Position numbers and translations under genes: made by a program
The notes under the pieces: model-generated
What the model was told of the DNA's origin: nothing
Databases searched by the model: none
What the model saw: the letters and a program-made list of their open reading frames with translations, nothing else
Shown: one piece after another, positions 25,938 through 34,310 of the stretch
Layout: each line of letters opens with the position of its first letter
How positions within the stretch are numbered: position 1 is the stretch's first letter
Origin: an uncultured Pelagibacteraceae bacterium
Lineage (GTDB): Bacteria; Pseudomonadota; Alphaproteobacteria; Pelagibacterales; Pelagibacteraceae
Assembly (NCBI GenBank): GCA_902636025.1
Contig: CACPQG010000003.1
Location: forward strand, 1-60,741
DNA: 60,741 nt
Reading direction: 5' to 3'

Positions 25938-26927
25938 TTAATTACTATAAATTCTGGCGGCATTAAACAATTTACAAGACATTTCAGAAATTTTATTTAC
26001 ATTTTGAAGCCTAAATTTGTCAACTTCTTTAATTTTTTGAGAATTAGATATTTTGTAAAGACCGCTATCACTTTTTAAAATAAACTTGTTTTTAACCAAA
26101 AAGTTTAATTTTCGAATAACGGTTGGTCTTGGTATTCCAGTAAGATCTGCAATGGTCATAGCATTTAATCCCAACGTCTCAGTCAATGATAGTAATTCAT
26201 TTAGATAAGTATCTTTTACTTTTTCTGGATATTTAGATGTTGTTTTAATTTTTTTTGTTAAAGCTAAATTTTGATTATAAACTATCATTGCCCAAATTTG
26301 TACAGTTTCATAATCTCTAAAAAATTTTTGTTTAAATGTAGTTAACATATCAATTTGAAACTTAAGAAAATAATTCCAGCAGTGTGTATAATTATTTTTA
26401 ATTAATAATTCTAAATCTAGAGATGATATTTCTTGATTAATTACATTTGATTTTTTTAAAAGTCTAGAAAGATTTGACAAAAATTTTGAAATTAAATGAA
26501 TAGATGTAGTTGGTTTTTGCAAATTGTAAGCATTTCTATTTATTACTACTGCCTTTTTATTTTTTTTAATAATTCCTATTTTTTCTAACTCTAGAATTTT
26601 TCGTCTTGCAGTTTCTTTAGATATTGACAGCTCTTTTGCAACACTAACAATATTAAATTTTTTAAGCTCATACTGATCAATATTATAAAATTGATCAAAA
26701 TCATATTTTATAAAATATTCCGCATAACTATCAAAAGTTTTACTCACCAAACTCATTAATATAAAATATTTGTCTAAATCCTTGAAAGTTATGTATGCGT
26801 TATTTAACCAAATTCTTTGTAATTCAAAGTAGTCAGTTATTATATCTATATAGTTTTTGGCAAGAACATTGTAGACATCAGACACTAATACTTCTGTTGA
26901 AAATTTAAATCGGTTATCTTTTAACAT
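25938..26927 (-). CDS. Transcriptional regulator with two helix-turn-helix domains
   Basis: A 329-aa protein with two winged-helix-like HTH segments: residues ~93-128 (SVAKELSISKETARRKILEL followed by a wing with GIIKK) and residues ~257-292 (MTIADLTGIPRPTVIRKL followed by KNKFILKSDSGLYKI). The regions between are helical, with no recognised ligand domain. It has a transcription-factor-like arrangement, perhaps MarR-like halves in tandem. It diverges over 53 bases from the BASS transporter at 26981, which may be its target. Confidence 0.65.
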   Translation of the reverse strand: MLKDNRFKFSTEVLVSDVYNVLAKNYIDIITDYFELQRIWLNNAYITFKDLDKYFILMSLVSKTFDSYAEYFIKYDFDQFYNIDQYELKKFNIVSVAKELSISKETARRKILELEKIGIIKKNKKAVVINRNAYNLQKPTTSIHLISKFLSNLSRLLKKSNVINQEISSLDLELLIKNNYTHCWNYFLKFQIDMLTTFKQKFFRDYETVQIWAMIVYNQNLALTKKIKTTSKYPEKVKDTYLNELLSLTETLGLNAMTIADLTGIPRPTVIRKLNFLVKNKFILKSDSGLYKISNSQKIKEVDKFRLQNVNKISEMSCKLFNAARIYSN

Positions 26928-26980
26928 TATTTTAATTTTTATTTAACTTAATAATAAAAATATAGTATGTAAATTAATTT

Positions 26981-27823
26981 ATGGAATTCATTAAGCTTGT
27001 TGGACCATTTGGTGTCTTTTTTATAATGTTTGCATTAGGTCTTAACTTAAATATTAATAGATTTGTTAGAGTATTCAGCAGACCAAGGAATTTTATAATT
27101 GGTATATTATGTCAAGTCATTATTCTTCCTATTATTGGCTTGGTAGTTATCAGTTATTTACCTATGGAGAAGGAATTTCAAATTGGAGTTTTTCTTTTGT
27201 TAATTATGCCATCTGCTGCAATGTCTAATTACGCCACAAGAATTGCCGATGGAAACGTTCCCTTATCTATTTGCCTGACATCAATCTGTGCATTAATGTC
27301 TTTTGTAACAGTCCCGTTATATTTAAATTTTTTTTCAAAATTTTTATACAATCAGAGTTTTGACTTACAATTGTTTACTTTTTCAATTAAAACATTTTTG
27401 TTTATCACATTACCGGTTTTTATTGGAATTTTTTTAAGGGAAAAATTTAATAATTTTGTAAAAAAATATACTTTCACACTTGATAGAGTAGCTTTTGTTG
27501 TTTTTTTAATAGTTGTTTTTATAGCTATTTATACCGAAAAAGATAACCTGGTAGGTTATTTTGATGATGTTGGGGTCACAATGAGTTTAATTTTAGTTTT
27601 AGTGTTTCTATCATCATTTATTATTACACAAATATTTATAGATGATGTTCAATCAAAAAGAGCAATTAGAATTGAGGCATTATTACAAAATGGTGCTATG
27701 GGATTTGTAGTTGGGGCATTAATGTTTTCTGAAATTAAATATCTAATTCCAATAACTATTTATGCGCTTCTACAATACTGTTTTCTTTTATTTTATTTAG
27801 GAAATATGAAATTAAAAAAATAA
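26981..27823 (+). CDS. BASS-family transporter, second copy
   Basis: A 280-aa membrane protein of the same family as the transporter at 2734-3582: FALGLNLNINRFVRVF near the N-terminus, MPSAAMSNYATRIADGNVP in the middle and EALLQNGAMGFVV toward the end. It has about nine hydrophobic helices. The family usually imports organic anions with Na+. It lies divergent from a two-HTH regulator and after the DMGDH-type gene region; no substrate is implied by sequence. The next gene, an FkbM methyltransferase, starts 10 bases later. Confidence 0.8.
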   Translation: MEFIKLVGPFGVFFIMFALGLNLNINRFVRVFSRPRNFIIGILCQVIILPIIGLVVISYLPMEKEFQIGVFLLLIMPSAAMSNYATRIADGNVPLSICLTSICALMSFVTVPLYLNFFSKFLYNQSFDLQLFTFSIKTFLFITLPVFIGIFLREKFNNFVKKYTFTLDRVAFVVFLIVVFIAIYTEKDNLVGYFDDVGVTMSLILVLVFLSSFIITQIFIDDVQSKRAIRIEALLQNGAMGFVVGALMFSEIKYLIPITIYALLQYCFLLFYLGNMKLKK

Positions 27824-27833
27824 TTTAAATAAA

Positions 27834-28532
27834 ATGATTAAATTATTTTATAAACCATATCTGTATTATAACTTGTTTATCCGTCATAAAATTCAAAATA
27901 AAAGGTCAACTTATTCTCAATTTCAGGAGGATTTATTTATCAATAACTTTTTTAAAGATAAATCTAATGGCTTCTATATTGATATTGGATGTTACCACCC
28001 TGTAAAATATAGTAATACCGCGTTAATTTATAATAAGGGTTGGTCTGGAATAAATATAGACTTAAACCAGACATCAATTGATTTGTTTAATATCGCAAGA
28101 AAAAGAGACAAAAATATTTGTGCTGCAATTTCAAATAATAATCAATTAGCTGAATTTTACTTTGATCATTTATTAAGTCCAGTAAATACATTAAGTAAAG
28201 AATTTTCTGATTTAAGTTATAAAAATATATCAAGAAACAAATATATCAAAAAAAGTATTCAAAAGTTTACCTTTGAGAAACTTATTGAAAAATTCAACTT
28301 AAAAATACCTAACATTGATTTTTTAAATGTTGATGCAGAAGCACATGACTTTGAAGTTTTAGAAGGATTCAATTTTGATAAATATAAGCCAAAAATAATA
28401 TGTGTTGAGCTTTATGATACCAAGTTAGAATTAAAAGAAGAAAAATTTAAAGACTATTTGACAAGTTTCAAATATTCATTAATTAAAAAAATTGGTCCAA
28501 ATGGAATTTTCTGTTATAAATCTAAATTTTGA
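27834..28532 (+). CDS. FkbM-family methyltransferase
   Basis: A 232-aa SAM-dependent methyltransferase. The SAM site is FYIDIGCYHPVKYSNT, with GINIDLNQ and the typical FkbM C-terminal DFLNVDAEAHDFEVLEGF. Members methylate sugar hydroxyls in polysaccharides and secondary metabolites. It lies 10 bases after the BASS gene and 18 bases before the cupin gene, at the left border of a surface-sugar region. Confidence 0.83.
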   Translation: MIKLFYKPYLYYNLFIRHKIQNKRSTYSQFQEDLFINNFFKDKSNGFYIDIGCYHPVKYSNTALIYNKGWSGINIDLNQTSIDLFNIARKRDKNICAAISNNNQLAEFYFDHLLSPVNTLSKEFSDLSYKNISRNKYIKKSIQKFTFEKLIEKFNLKIPNIDFLNVDAEAHDFEVLEGFNFDKYKPKIICVELYDTKLELKEEKFKDYLTSFKYSLIKKIGPNGIFCYKSKF

Positions 28533-28550
28533 AGTTGGAATAATCATTAA

Positions 28551-28958
28551 ATGAGCATTATTAAGTCTCTTATTAAACAGTACAAACTGAAACCTCATCC
28601 TGAGGGTGGATATTATAGAGAAGTATTTAAAAATAAAGATGTCAGCCAAATTTATTTTTTATTAGAGGGTCATCAACATTCTCATTGGCATAGAATAACT
28701 AAAAATGAAATATTACATTTTTATTTAGGTAGTCCATTAATAATATATACCTCTAAAGACGGAGAGGAATTTAAAACTAATGAAATTGGATCTAAAAATA
28801 AATTTATATTTAGTATAGATAAAAACACTTGGTTCGCTATGAAGCCAGCGGGTTCATTCAGTTTAATCGGTTGCACCGTTGCGCCAGCTTTTGAATTCGA
28901 CGATTTGGAGTTAGCACCAAAAGATTGGAAACCTTCTAAATTTAATATTAATTTTTAG
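28551..28958 (+). CDS. Cupin_5 (DUF985) family protein
   Basis: A 135-aa single-domain cupin. KPHPEGGYYREVFKN, SQIYFLLEGHQHSHWHRI, EILHFYLGSPL and the C-terminal AVAPAFEFDDLELA are characteristic of the DUF985 family. It is a small metal-binding beta barrel of unknown reaction, sometimes suggested to act on sugar phosphates. It stands next to FkbM and before the tRNA-derived fragment. Confidence 0.82.
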   Translation: MSIIKSLIKQYKLKPHPEGGYYREVFKNKDVSQIYFLLEGHQHSHWHRITKNEILHFYLGSPLIIYTSKDGEEFKTNEIGSKNKFIFSIDKNTWFAMKPAGSFSLIGCTVAPAFEFDDLELAPKDWKPSKFNINF

Positions 28959-28993
28959 AATTTCTTGTTTGAATGAAAAAAAATAAGTAGCAC

Positions 28994-29025
28994 ATATCAA
29001 CAAGAATTCAATCGCGGGGTAGCTC
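28994..29025 (+). repeat. Degenerate copy of tRNA promoter plus 5' end
   Basis: This 32-base stretch matches 27 of 32 bases, without gaps, to 30861-30892, which covers the leader and the first 13 bases of the intact tRNA. The last 12 bases, GCGGGGTAGCTC, are identical. After that the match stops and no D-, anticodon or T-arm follows. The two copies are in direct orientation 1.87 kb apart and bracket an FkbM methyltransferase and a PhyH-like gene. It reads as a remnant of duplication or insertion at the tRNA gene. Confidence 0.7.
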
Positions 29026-29041
29026 TAATTTAACTAATAAA

Positions 29042-29740
29042 TCAAAAAAACATGTTATTAATATAAATTCTATCTTCCCACTTCTGGAAGGGAGTTTTAA
29101 AGCATTTAACAAGTCTGAAATTATTTTTTGTTAAAAAATTTTCTATTTTTTTATTATCATAATTTAGATACATGTCATGAAAAGAAAATTCAATTAAAAT
29201 TATTTTAATATTCTTTATTAATTTTTCCGCTCCTAATAAAACTGACATTTCGTGACCCTCGGTGTCAATTTTTAGAAAATCAATCTTTTTTATTTTTTTT
29301 TTTAAGCAAAAACTATCAATTTTTTGAACCTCAACCTTCTCTTTCTTTAAAAAAATTTTTTCTCCTAAAATGTTTGATTTAAAAGTTAAATATTTGGAAG
29401 CATCGTTCAAGAAAGAAAATGTTGATGTTCCTTCCTGATAACTAATGTTTAAATCTAACAATGTATCTTGATCACTTATTCCAAGATTGTATATATTAAT
29501 ATTGTTGTAGCTTTTATAGTGATTTAATTTTTCATAAATTTTTTTTTCAGCTTCAAAAGCATAAATATTAAAATTGGATTTATAAATATTTAGACAAATA
29601 TCTATGAAAGATCCCTTATAACATCCTACATCAAAAATTACATTAACACCTGAATTAAAATATTTATTTATATAATTTTCAATTCTTTTTAAGTGATATT
29701 TTTGATGAATATAGTCGAGAATTTTGGGGATAATGGCCAT
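29042..29740 (-). CDS. FkbM-family methyltransferase, second
   Basis: A 232-aa SAM-dependent methyltransferase with VNVIFDVGCYKGSFIDI (SAM site), IYAFEAEKKIYEKL and the FkbM-type segment DFLKIDTEGHEMSVLLGA. The expected substrate is a sugar or polysaccharide hydroxyl. It is divergent from the PhyH-like gene, and both lie between the degenerate and the intact tRNA copies. It differs clearly from the FkbM protein at 27834 and is not a recent duplicate. Confidence 0.83.
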   Translation of the reverse strand: MAIIPKILDYIHQKYHLKRIENYINKYFNSGVNVIFDVGCYKGSFIDICLNIYKSNFNIYAFEAEKKIYEKLNHYKSYNNINIYNLGISDQDTLLDLNISYQEGTSTFSFLNDASKYLTFKSNILGEKIFLKKEKVEVQKIDSFCLKKKIKKIDFLKIDTEGHEMSVLLGAEKLIKNIKIILIEFSFHDMYLNYDNKKIENFLTKNNFRLVKCFKTPFQKWEDRIYINNMFF

Positions 29741-29803
29741 TGCGAATTAATACTAATTGTTTATAAAATAAATTTAAAGATAATTCTTAAAAAACTATTT
29801 AAT

Positions 29804-30802
29804 ATGTTTAAAAAAACGTTCTTTTTAATTAAAACTTTTTTCACACAAGTTATAATTTATTTTAGGCTGATAAAAAATTATAAAAAATTGGCAAGAAGAA
29901 AAAATTTAAGTTTTTATATCTTTTCAATACCACCTATTGGATTTTTTCTTTATTTAATTTCAAAAATTATTATAAAATCTAAAAATCGATATTTAGCAAA
30001 CTTATTTTTTGATATATTTGTATTTAAGTCTATCATTAGATTTTTATCACCGGAGGAAAAAAAATATATTTCAGAAATATTAAAATCTTATAACTTGTTA
30101 TCTCTTAATGAGATTAAAAAAATTAACCTAGATAATGTAATAAATATGAAAGTTTTAAATTTAGAAAATGATGGCTATTGTAATTTAGGTAAAATATTTT
30201 CTGACCAAGAATGCGATAATTTTATAAAAAATCTTAATGGTAAAGACTGCTATAATAGTCAAACACCAATGCAAAGCGATGGTAACTTGTTGAAATTTGA
30301 CCAATCAAAAGATACTTTTTCTAAATCTAATTATTCTTACTTTTCATTTTTGCCAGAGGATACATTGTCATTTTTACCAATAAAGAAACTTTTAAATGAC
30401 AAAAACTTAGTCAGTATAATAAAAAGTTATTTAAATTTTGAACCTGAGATATACAGTTGTGTTACTTGGTTTAATCCAAAAAGTAAAAAAAATCATTATG
30501 TTCATAGGCTTCATAGAGATCCTGACGACTTCAAATTTTTAACAATGATAATATATTGGAATAAAACTAATCAATCAAACGGCGGTATTTTTTATTTAAA
30601 AAAATCCCATAACTCAACCGTGAGTGAAGAAAAAAAGGATTTTCTTACTGGACCAAAAGGTCAGGTTTACCTAGCAGATTTATTTGGTCTTCATGCCGGC
30701 GGTAAAATTTTAGATAATTATAGATACGTGACTTACATTAGATTTGGTAAATTACACAATCATGCCTCAACAATTGATGCTTTTCTCACTACACCCGTTT
30801 AG
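29804..30802 (+). CDS. PhyH-like Fe(II)/2-oxoglutarate dioxygenase
   Basis: A 332-aa protein with a basic N-terminus and hydrophobic segments near residues ~50-75, then a dioxygenase-like C-terminal domain: the iron motif HRDPDD (HxD) in HRLHRDPDDFKF, GGIFYLKKSHN, and the distal histidine in DLFGLHAGG followed by YIRFG (2-oxoglutarate arginine). Similar enzymes occur in surface-glycan regions. I start at ATG 29804; a longer frame from 29693 overlaps the divergent FkbM gene and lacks matching family sequence. The substrate is unknown. Confidence 0.65.
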   Translation: MFKKTFFLIKTFFTQVIIYFRLIKNYKKLARRKNLSFYIFSIPPIGFFLYLISKIIIKSKNRYLANLFFDIFVFKSIIRFLSPEEKKYISEILKSYNLLSLNEIKKINLDNVINMKVLNLENDGYCNLGKIFSDQECDNFIKNLNGKDCYNSQTPMQSDGNLLKFDQSKDTFSKSNYSYFSFLPEDTLSFLPIKKLLNDKNLVSIIKSYLNFEPEIYSCVTWFNPKSKKNHYVHRLHRDPDDFKFLTMIIYWNKTNQSNGGIFYLKKSHNSTVSEEKKDFLTGPKGQVYLADLFGLHAGGKILDNYRYVTYIRFGKLHNHASTIDAFLTTPV

Positions 30803-30835
30803 AAACCTACATAAATTGTTTTTTTATAATCATTA

Positions 30836-30863
30836 TTGCACTTAAAATTAAAACTATTATATA
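30836..30863 (+). promoter_or_regulatory. Candidate promoter of the tRNA gene
   Basis: TTGCAC (30836-30841) and TATATA (30858-30863) are spaced by 16 bases, and transcription would start about 10 bases before the mature tRNA. The last part of this leader is what is copied in the degenerate fragment at 28994. Confidence 0.45.
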
Positions 30864-30879
30864 TCAATATTAATTGAAT

Positions 30880-30956
30880 GGCGGGGTAGCTCAGTTGGTT
30901 AGAGCGCGGGACTCATAAGCCCGAGGTCAGTGGTTCGATCCCACTTCCCGCTACCA
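30880..30956 (+). tRNA. tRNA with CAU anticodon (probably elongator tRNA-Met)
   Basis: A complete 77-base tRNA with an encoded CCA end. The acceptor stem (GGCGGGG pairing with TCCCGCT, G-U allowed), D-arm (GCTC/GAGC), anticodon arm with CAT at 30914-30916, and T-arm (AGTGG/CCACT around TTCGATC) all fold. The D-loop and lack of three GC pairs before the anticodon loop argue against the initiator. Position 31-39 would be an A-G mismatch. A CAU anticodon can also be tRNA-Ile (lysidine), which I cannot exclude. It ends at the stop codon of convergent rmlA. Confidence 0.93.
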
Positions 30957-31826
30957 CTAATCAATCAATTTTTTTAAATAATTTGAATATTCACAATTTC
31001 CATAAAACTGTATAGCGTTCTTAACTTCTTTTTTGGAAATCCATTTATTGTTTAAAGCTATCTCCTCTAAACATGCAATCTTAAAACCTTGTCTATTCTC
31101 TATAGCTGATACAAAAGAACTAGTTTTGTAAAAATCCTCAATCGAACCTGAGTCTAGCCATGCTCCACCTCTACCTATTAAATCTGCAGTTAATTTTTTG
31201 TTTTTTTTATATTTATTTATTAAATCAACAATTTCTAATTCTTTTCTTTTTGATGGTTTAAGTTTTTTTGCATAATTTACAACATTGTTATCAAAAAAAT
31301 ATAAACCAGTTATAGCAAGATCTGAAAGAAATTTTTTCGGTTTTTCTTTTATATTAATAACCTTTTTTCTTTTATCTATTTTAGCAACTCCATAAAGTTC
31401 TGGTTTATTTACTTTATGTAAAATTATTTTTGCACCTTTTTTTAATTTTACAGAATTTAATAATTGTTTAGTTAAATTCTGACCATAAAAAAAATTGTCT
31501 CCAAGAATTAATGCAACATTATCCTTTCCAATAAATTTTTGTCCTAGTATGAAGGCGTCTGGCAAACCTCTAGGAGAGGATTGTTCTTTGTAGGTGATAT
31601 TTACTCCAAAGTTATTACCATTTGGAATTATTTTCTTATATTGTGAGAGTTGTCCTTTGTTAACAATGATTAATATATCTTTTATTTTTGCTAACATTAA
31701 AATTGAGAGTGGGTAAAATATTAAAGGTTTATCATAAATTGGAAGCAATTGTTTATTCACTGCTTTTGTAAGTGGGCTCATCCTTGTTCCCATTCCACCT
31801 GACAATATTATACCTTTTTTAATCAC
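30957..31826 (-). CDS. rmlA: Glucose-1-phosphate thymidylyltransferase
   Basis: A 289-aa nucleotidyltransferase with the activation motif GGMGTRMSPLTKAVNKQLLP, PLIFYPLSILM, LILGDNFFYG and GAWLDSGSIED. It makes dTDP-glucose, the first step to dTDP-rhamnose and other deoxysugars. Its start overlaps the rmlB stop by 4 bases. Its stop follows directly on the convergent tRNA. RmlC and RmlD are not in the window. Confidence 0.93.
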   Translation of the reverse strand: MIKKGIILSGGMGTRMSPLTKAVNKQLLPIYDKPLIFYPLSILMLAKIKDILIIVNKGQLSQYKKIIPNGNNFGVNITYKEQSSPRGLPDAFILGQKFIGKDNVALILGDNFFYGQNLTKQLLNSVKLKKGAKIILHKVNKPELYGVAKIDKRKKVINIKEKPKKFLSDLAITGLYFFDNNVVNYAKKLKPSKRKELEIVDLINKYKKNKKLTADLIGRGGAWLDSGSIEDFYKTSSFVSAIENRQGFKIACLEEIALNNKWISKKEVKNAIQFYGNCEYSNYLKKLID

Positions 31827-32848
31827 TTAACTTTGTTACCCAATCTTGCAGTTATATCCTTTTTTTTTAAACTCAAATAATATCCTGGATTTCTTAAATA
31901 CCAATCAAAAGTCATACCTAAACCATTAAGAATATTTATTTTTGGTTTCCATTTAAGTTTTTTAATTAATTTATTGCTATTAAGAGCATATCTAACATCA
32001 TGACCTGGTCTATCTTTTACAAATTTAATATTTACATTTTTCCCAATCTTAAATTTTGATTTTGCCACTTTAATTAAAAGTTTTGAAATTTTAATATTAT
32101 TTAGATTTATGTTAGATCCAATATTATAAAAATTTCCAACTTTTCCTTTCTCTAAAATTTTTATTAAAGCCTCGCAGTGATCGTCAACATAAATCCACTC
32201 TCTAGAATTTTCACCTTTTCCATAAATTGGTAAGCTTTTGTTATTAAAAATATTATAAATTAATTTAGGAATTAATTTCTCAGGGTGTTGTCTTGGACCA
32301 TAATTATTTGAGCAATTAGTAATAATAGCAGGAATTTTAAATGTTCTAATATATGAATATACCAAATGATCAGATGAAGCTTTTGATGCTGCATAGGGTG
32401 AGCTAGGCTTGTATGCATCTTCTTCCTTCGATCTACCCGTCAAAACATCTCCATAAACTTCATCAGTTGAAATATGAATTAATAAAGAATTTTTGTTGCT
32501 CTCAACAAACTTCCTAAAAGCTTGCAATAATTTAAATACTCCTAAAATATTACTCTTTATAAAACTTTCTGGTCCATCAATAGATCTGTCAACATGAGTT
32601 TCAGCAGCAAGATTAAAAATTGCATTCGGTTTATATTTCTTAAAAATCTTTAAAATTTTTTTGTCATTATTAATATCTATTTTAAAAAACTTATAATTCC
32701 CATTATTTGAGAATTTTTTTACATTATAAAAATTTGAAGAATAAGAAACTTTATCAATATTAATTACAAAATATTTTTTTTTTAGAAGAATTTTAATTAA
32801 ATTACTGCCTATAAAACCAAGGCCACCAGTAACTATAACTTTTTTCAT
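31823..32848 (-). CDS. rmlB: dTDP-glucose 4,6-dehydratase
   Basis: A 341-aa extended SDR enzyme: NAD site VTGGLGFIGSNLIKIL, FNLAAETHVDRSIDGP, the active-site STDEVYGD (Asp-Glu pair), YAASKASSDHLV (YxxxK) and NCSNNYGPRQHPEKLIP. It converts dTDP-glucose to dTDP-4-keto-6-deoxyglucose. Coupled by a 4-base overlap to rmlA and facing a GT2 gene across 49 bases, it belongs to the surface-sugar patch. Confidence 0.94.
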   Translation of the reverse strand: MKKVIVTGGLGFIGSNLIKILLKKKYFVINIDKVSYSSNFYNVKKFSNNGNYKFFKIDINNDKKILKIFKKYKPNAIFNLAAETHVDRSIDGPESFIKSNILGVFKLLQAFRKFVESNKNSLLIHISTDEVYGDVLTGRSKEEDAYKPSSPYAASKASSDHLVYSYIRTFKIPAIITNCSNNYGPRQHPEKLIPKLIYNIFNNKSLPIYGKGENSREWIYVDDHCEALIKILEKGKVGNFYNIGSNINLNNIKISKLLIKVAKSKFKIGKNVNIKFVKDRPGHDVRYALNSNKLIKKLKWKPKINILNGLGMTFDWYLRNPGYYLSLKKKDITARLGNKVK

Positions 32849-32897
32849 TATTTTTTTTACAATAATTGTCTATTTAAGTATACTTTTTTTAATTTTA

Positions 32898-33746
32898 ATG
32901 AAATTAAATTTAGACGATATAACATTTATAATTGTAACTTATAAAAGTGAAAATATTATTCAAAATTGTTTAAATTCACTTCCTAAGAACTCAAAAAAAA
33001 TCATTATCGAAAACTCAAATAACATTAATTTAGAAAAAGATTTAAAATCAAAATATGACAATATTGAGGTAATAATCTCAGATAATATAGGAATGGGTGC
33101 AGGAAATAATTTGGGTTTAAAAGCTTGTAAAACTAATTATGCATTTGTATTAAATCCAGATACCAAATTACACGTAAATACACTAAGCAAGCTTATAGAG
33201 GCATTAAATCATGTATCTGAATTTACTTTAGCATCACCTTTAAATGATAATAAAAATTTTCCAAACTATAAAAAGGTGATCCCATCGAGGAATGCGAATA
33301 GTAATATTTTATTGGTAGAAAGTATTGATGGATTTTCAATGTTATTTAATCTTCAAAAGTTTAAAGAAAAAACTTTTTTTGATGAAAATTTTTTTCTTTT
33401 TTTAGAAAATGACGATCTCTGCTTAAGAACAAGAAAAAAAAATGAATATATATATGTCGTTACAGACTCTTTTATAAATCACAAAGGTGGCATTAATACC
33501 AACGATAAACTTGAATATTTAAGAAACTGGCATTGGATGTGGTCTAAGTTTTATTTTAACAAGAAGCATTATGGCTTCTTAATTGCTTTCATAAAAATTT
33601 CTTTAAATTTAAGCTCAGCACTCTTTAAATATTTAATTTATTTATTTCTTTTTAATTCACATAAAAAAAAAATATACAAAATGAGACTTTGTGGAATTTT
33701 TGCATCTATAATTGGGAAAAAATCTAGTTTTAGAGTAGATAATTAG
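32898..33746 (+). CDS. Glycosyltransferase family 2
   Basis: A 282-aa GT-A enzyme. FIIVTYKSENIIQNCL starts the nucleotide-binding fold, GMGAGNNLGLKAC and FVLNPDTKL (DxD-like NPDT) follow, and FFLFLENDDLCLR is the acceptor/catalytic-base region typical of rhamnosyltransferase-like GT2 proteins. Hydrophobic stretches near the C-terminus suggest membrane association. The match to RmlA/RmlB suggests a rhamnosyl or deoxysugar transfer, without proof. It overlaps the apt stop by 4 bases. Confidence 0.83.
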   Translation: MKLNLDDITFIIVTYKSENIIQNCLNSLPKNSKKIIIENSNNINLEKDLKSKYDNIEVIISDNIGMGAGNNLGLKACKTNYAFVLNPDTKLHVNTLSKLIEALNHVSEFTLASPLNDNKNFPNYKKVIPSRNANSNILLVESIDGFSMLFNLQKFKEKTFFDENFFLFLENDDLCLRTRKKNEYIYVVTDSFINHKGGINTNDKLEYLRNWHWMWSKFYFNKKHYGFLIAFIKISLNLSSALFKYLIYLFLFNSHKKKIYKMRLCGIFASIIGKKSSFRVDN

Positions 33747-34270
33747 TGCCCAGGAAATTCTATTAAATTCTCGACTTTGTAATTTTGTTTTCTTAAATTA
33801 TCACAACCCTTCAAATCAAATAAATTTATTACAAAAATAAACCCTGCAGTTATTCCTTGAGATATATTTACAAGTTTTGCTGCCGCTTCAGCCGTTCCAC
33901 CAGTAGCAATTAAATCATCGATTATTAATACTTTGTCATTTTTTTTTATAGAGTCTTTATGCACCTCAATAGTAGCTTTCCCATATTCGAGCTCAAAATC
34001 AACTGAGTGTGTATCAGATGGAAGTTTGTTTTTTTTTCTAAGCATAATAAAAGGTTTCTTGGCCAAATACGATACAGCGGAAGCGAATACAAATCCTCTA
34101 GACTCAATTGCAGCAATCTTATCGAAATGGAAATTTTGAGATTTTTCAAATATTAAATCAATACAGTGAGCAAATGCTTTTTCATCTTCGATTAAGGTAG
34201 TGATATCTCGAAATAAAATTCCCTTTTTGGGATAATCAGGTATTGATCTGATATAATCTTTTAAATCCAT
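33743..34270 (-). CDS. apt: Adenine phosphoribosyltransferase
   Basis: A 175-aa type I phosphoribosyltransferase with IPDYPKKGILFRDIT, AAIESRGFVFASA, RKKNKLP and the PRPP motif VLIIDDLIATGGTAEAA. It converts adenine and PRPP to AMP. Its divergent neighbour 40 bases away is mtnP, whose product is adenine, which makes the pairing metabolically sensible: adenine from MTA is salvaged. Confidence 0.95.
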   Translation of the reverse strand: MDLKDYIRSIPDYPKKGILFRDITTLIEDEKAFAHCIDLIFEKSQNFHFDKIAAIESRGFVFASAVSYLAKKPFIMLRKKNKLPSDTHSVDFELEYGKATIEVHKDSIKKNDKVLIIDDLIATGGTAEAAAKLVNISQGITAGFIFVINLFDLKGCDNLRKQNYKVENLIEFPGH

Positions 34271-34310
34271 AAATTTTTAAGTTATAAATAATTAAAGCAT
34301 TTTAAATAAT

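Noticed and set aside
29014-29040. A second complete tRNA
   Set aside because: Only the first 12 bases match the tRNA; the remaining arms and the CCA end are missing.
29693-29803. N-terminal extension of the PhyH-like protein
   Set aside because: It overlaps the divergent FkbM gene and shows no family-like sequence; ATG 29804 leaves a normal gap.
27834-33746. A mobile genomic island with integrase or a phage
   Set aside because: No integrase, transposase or phage gene was found; only the tRNA fragment hints at past insertion.
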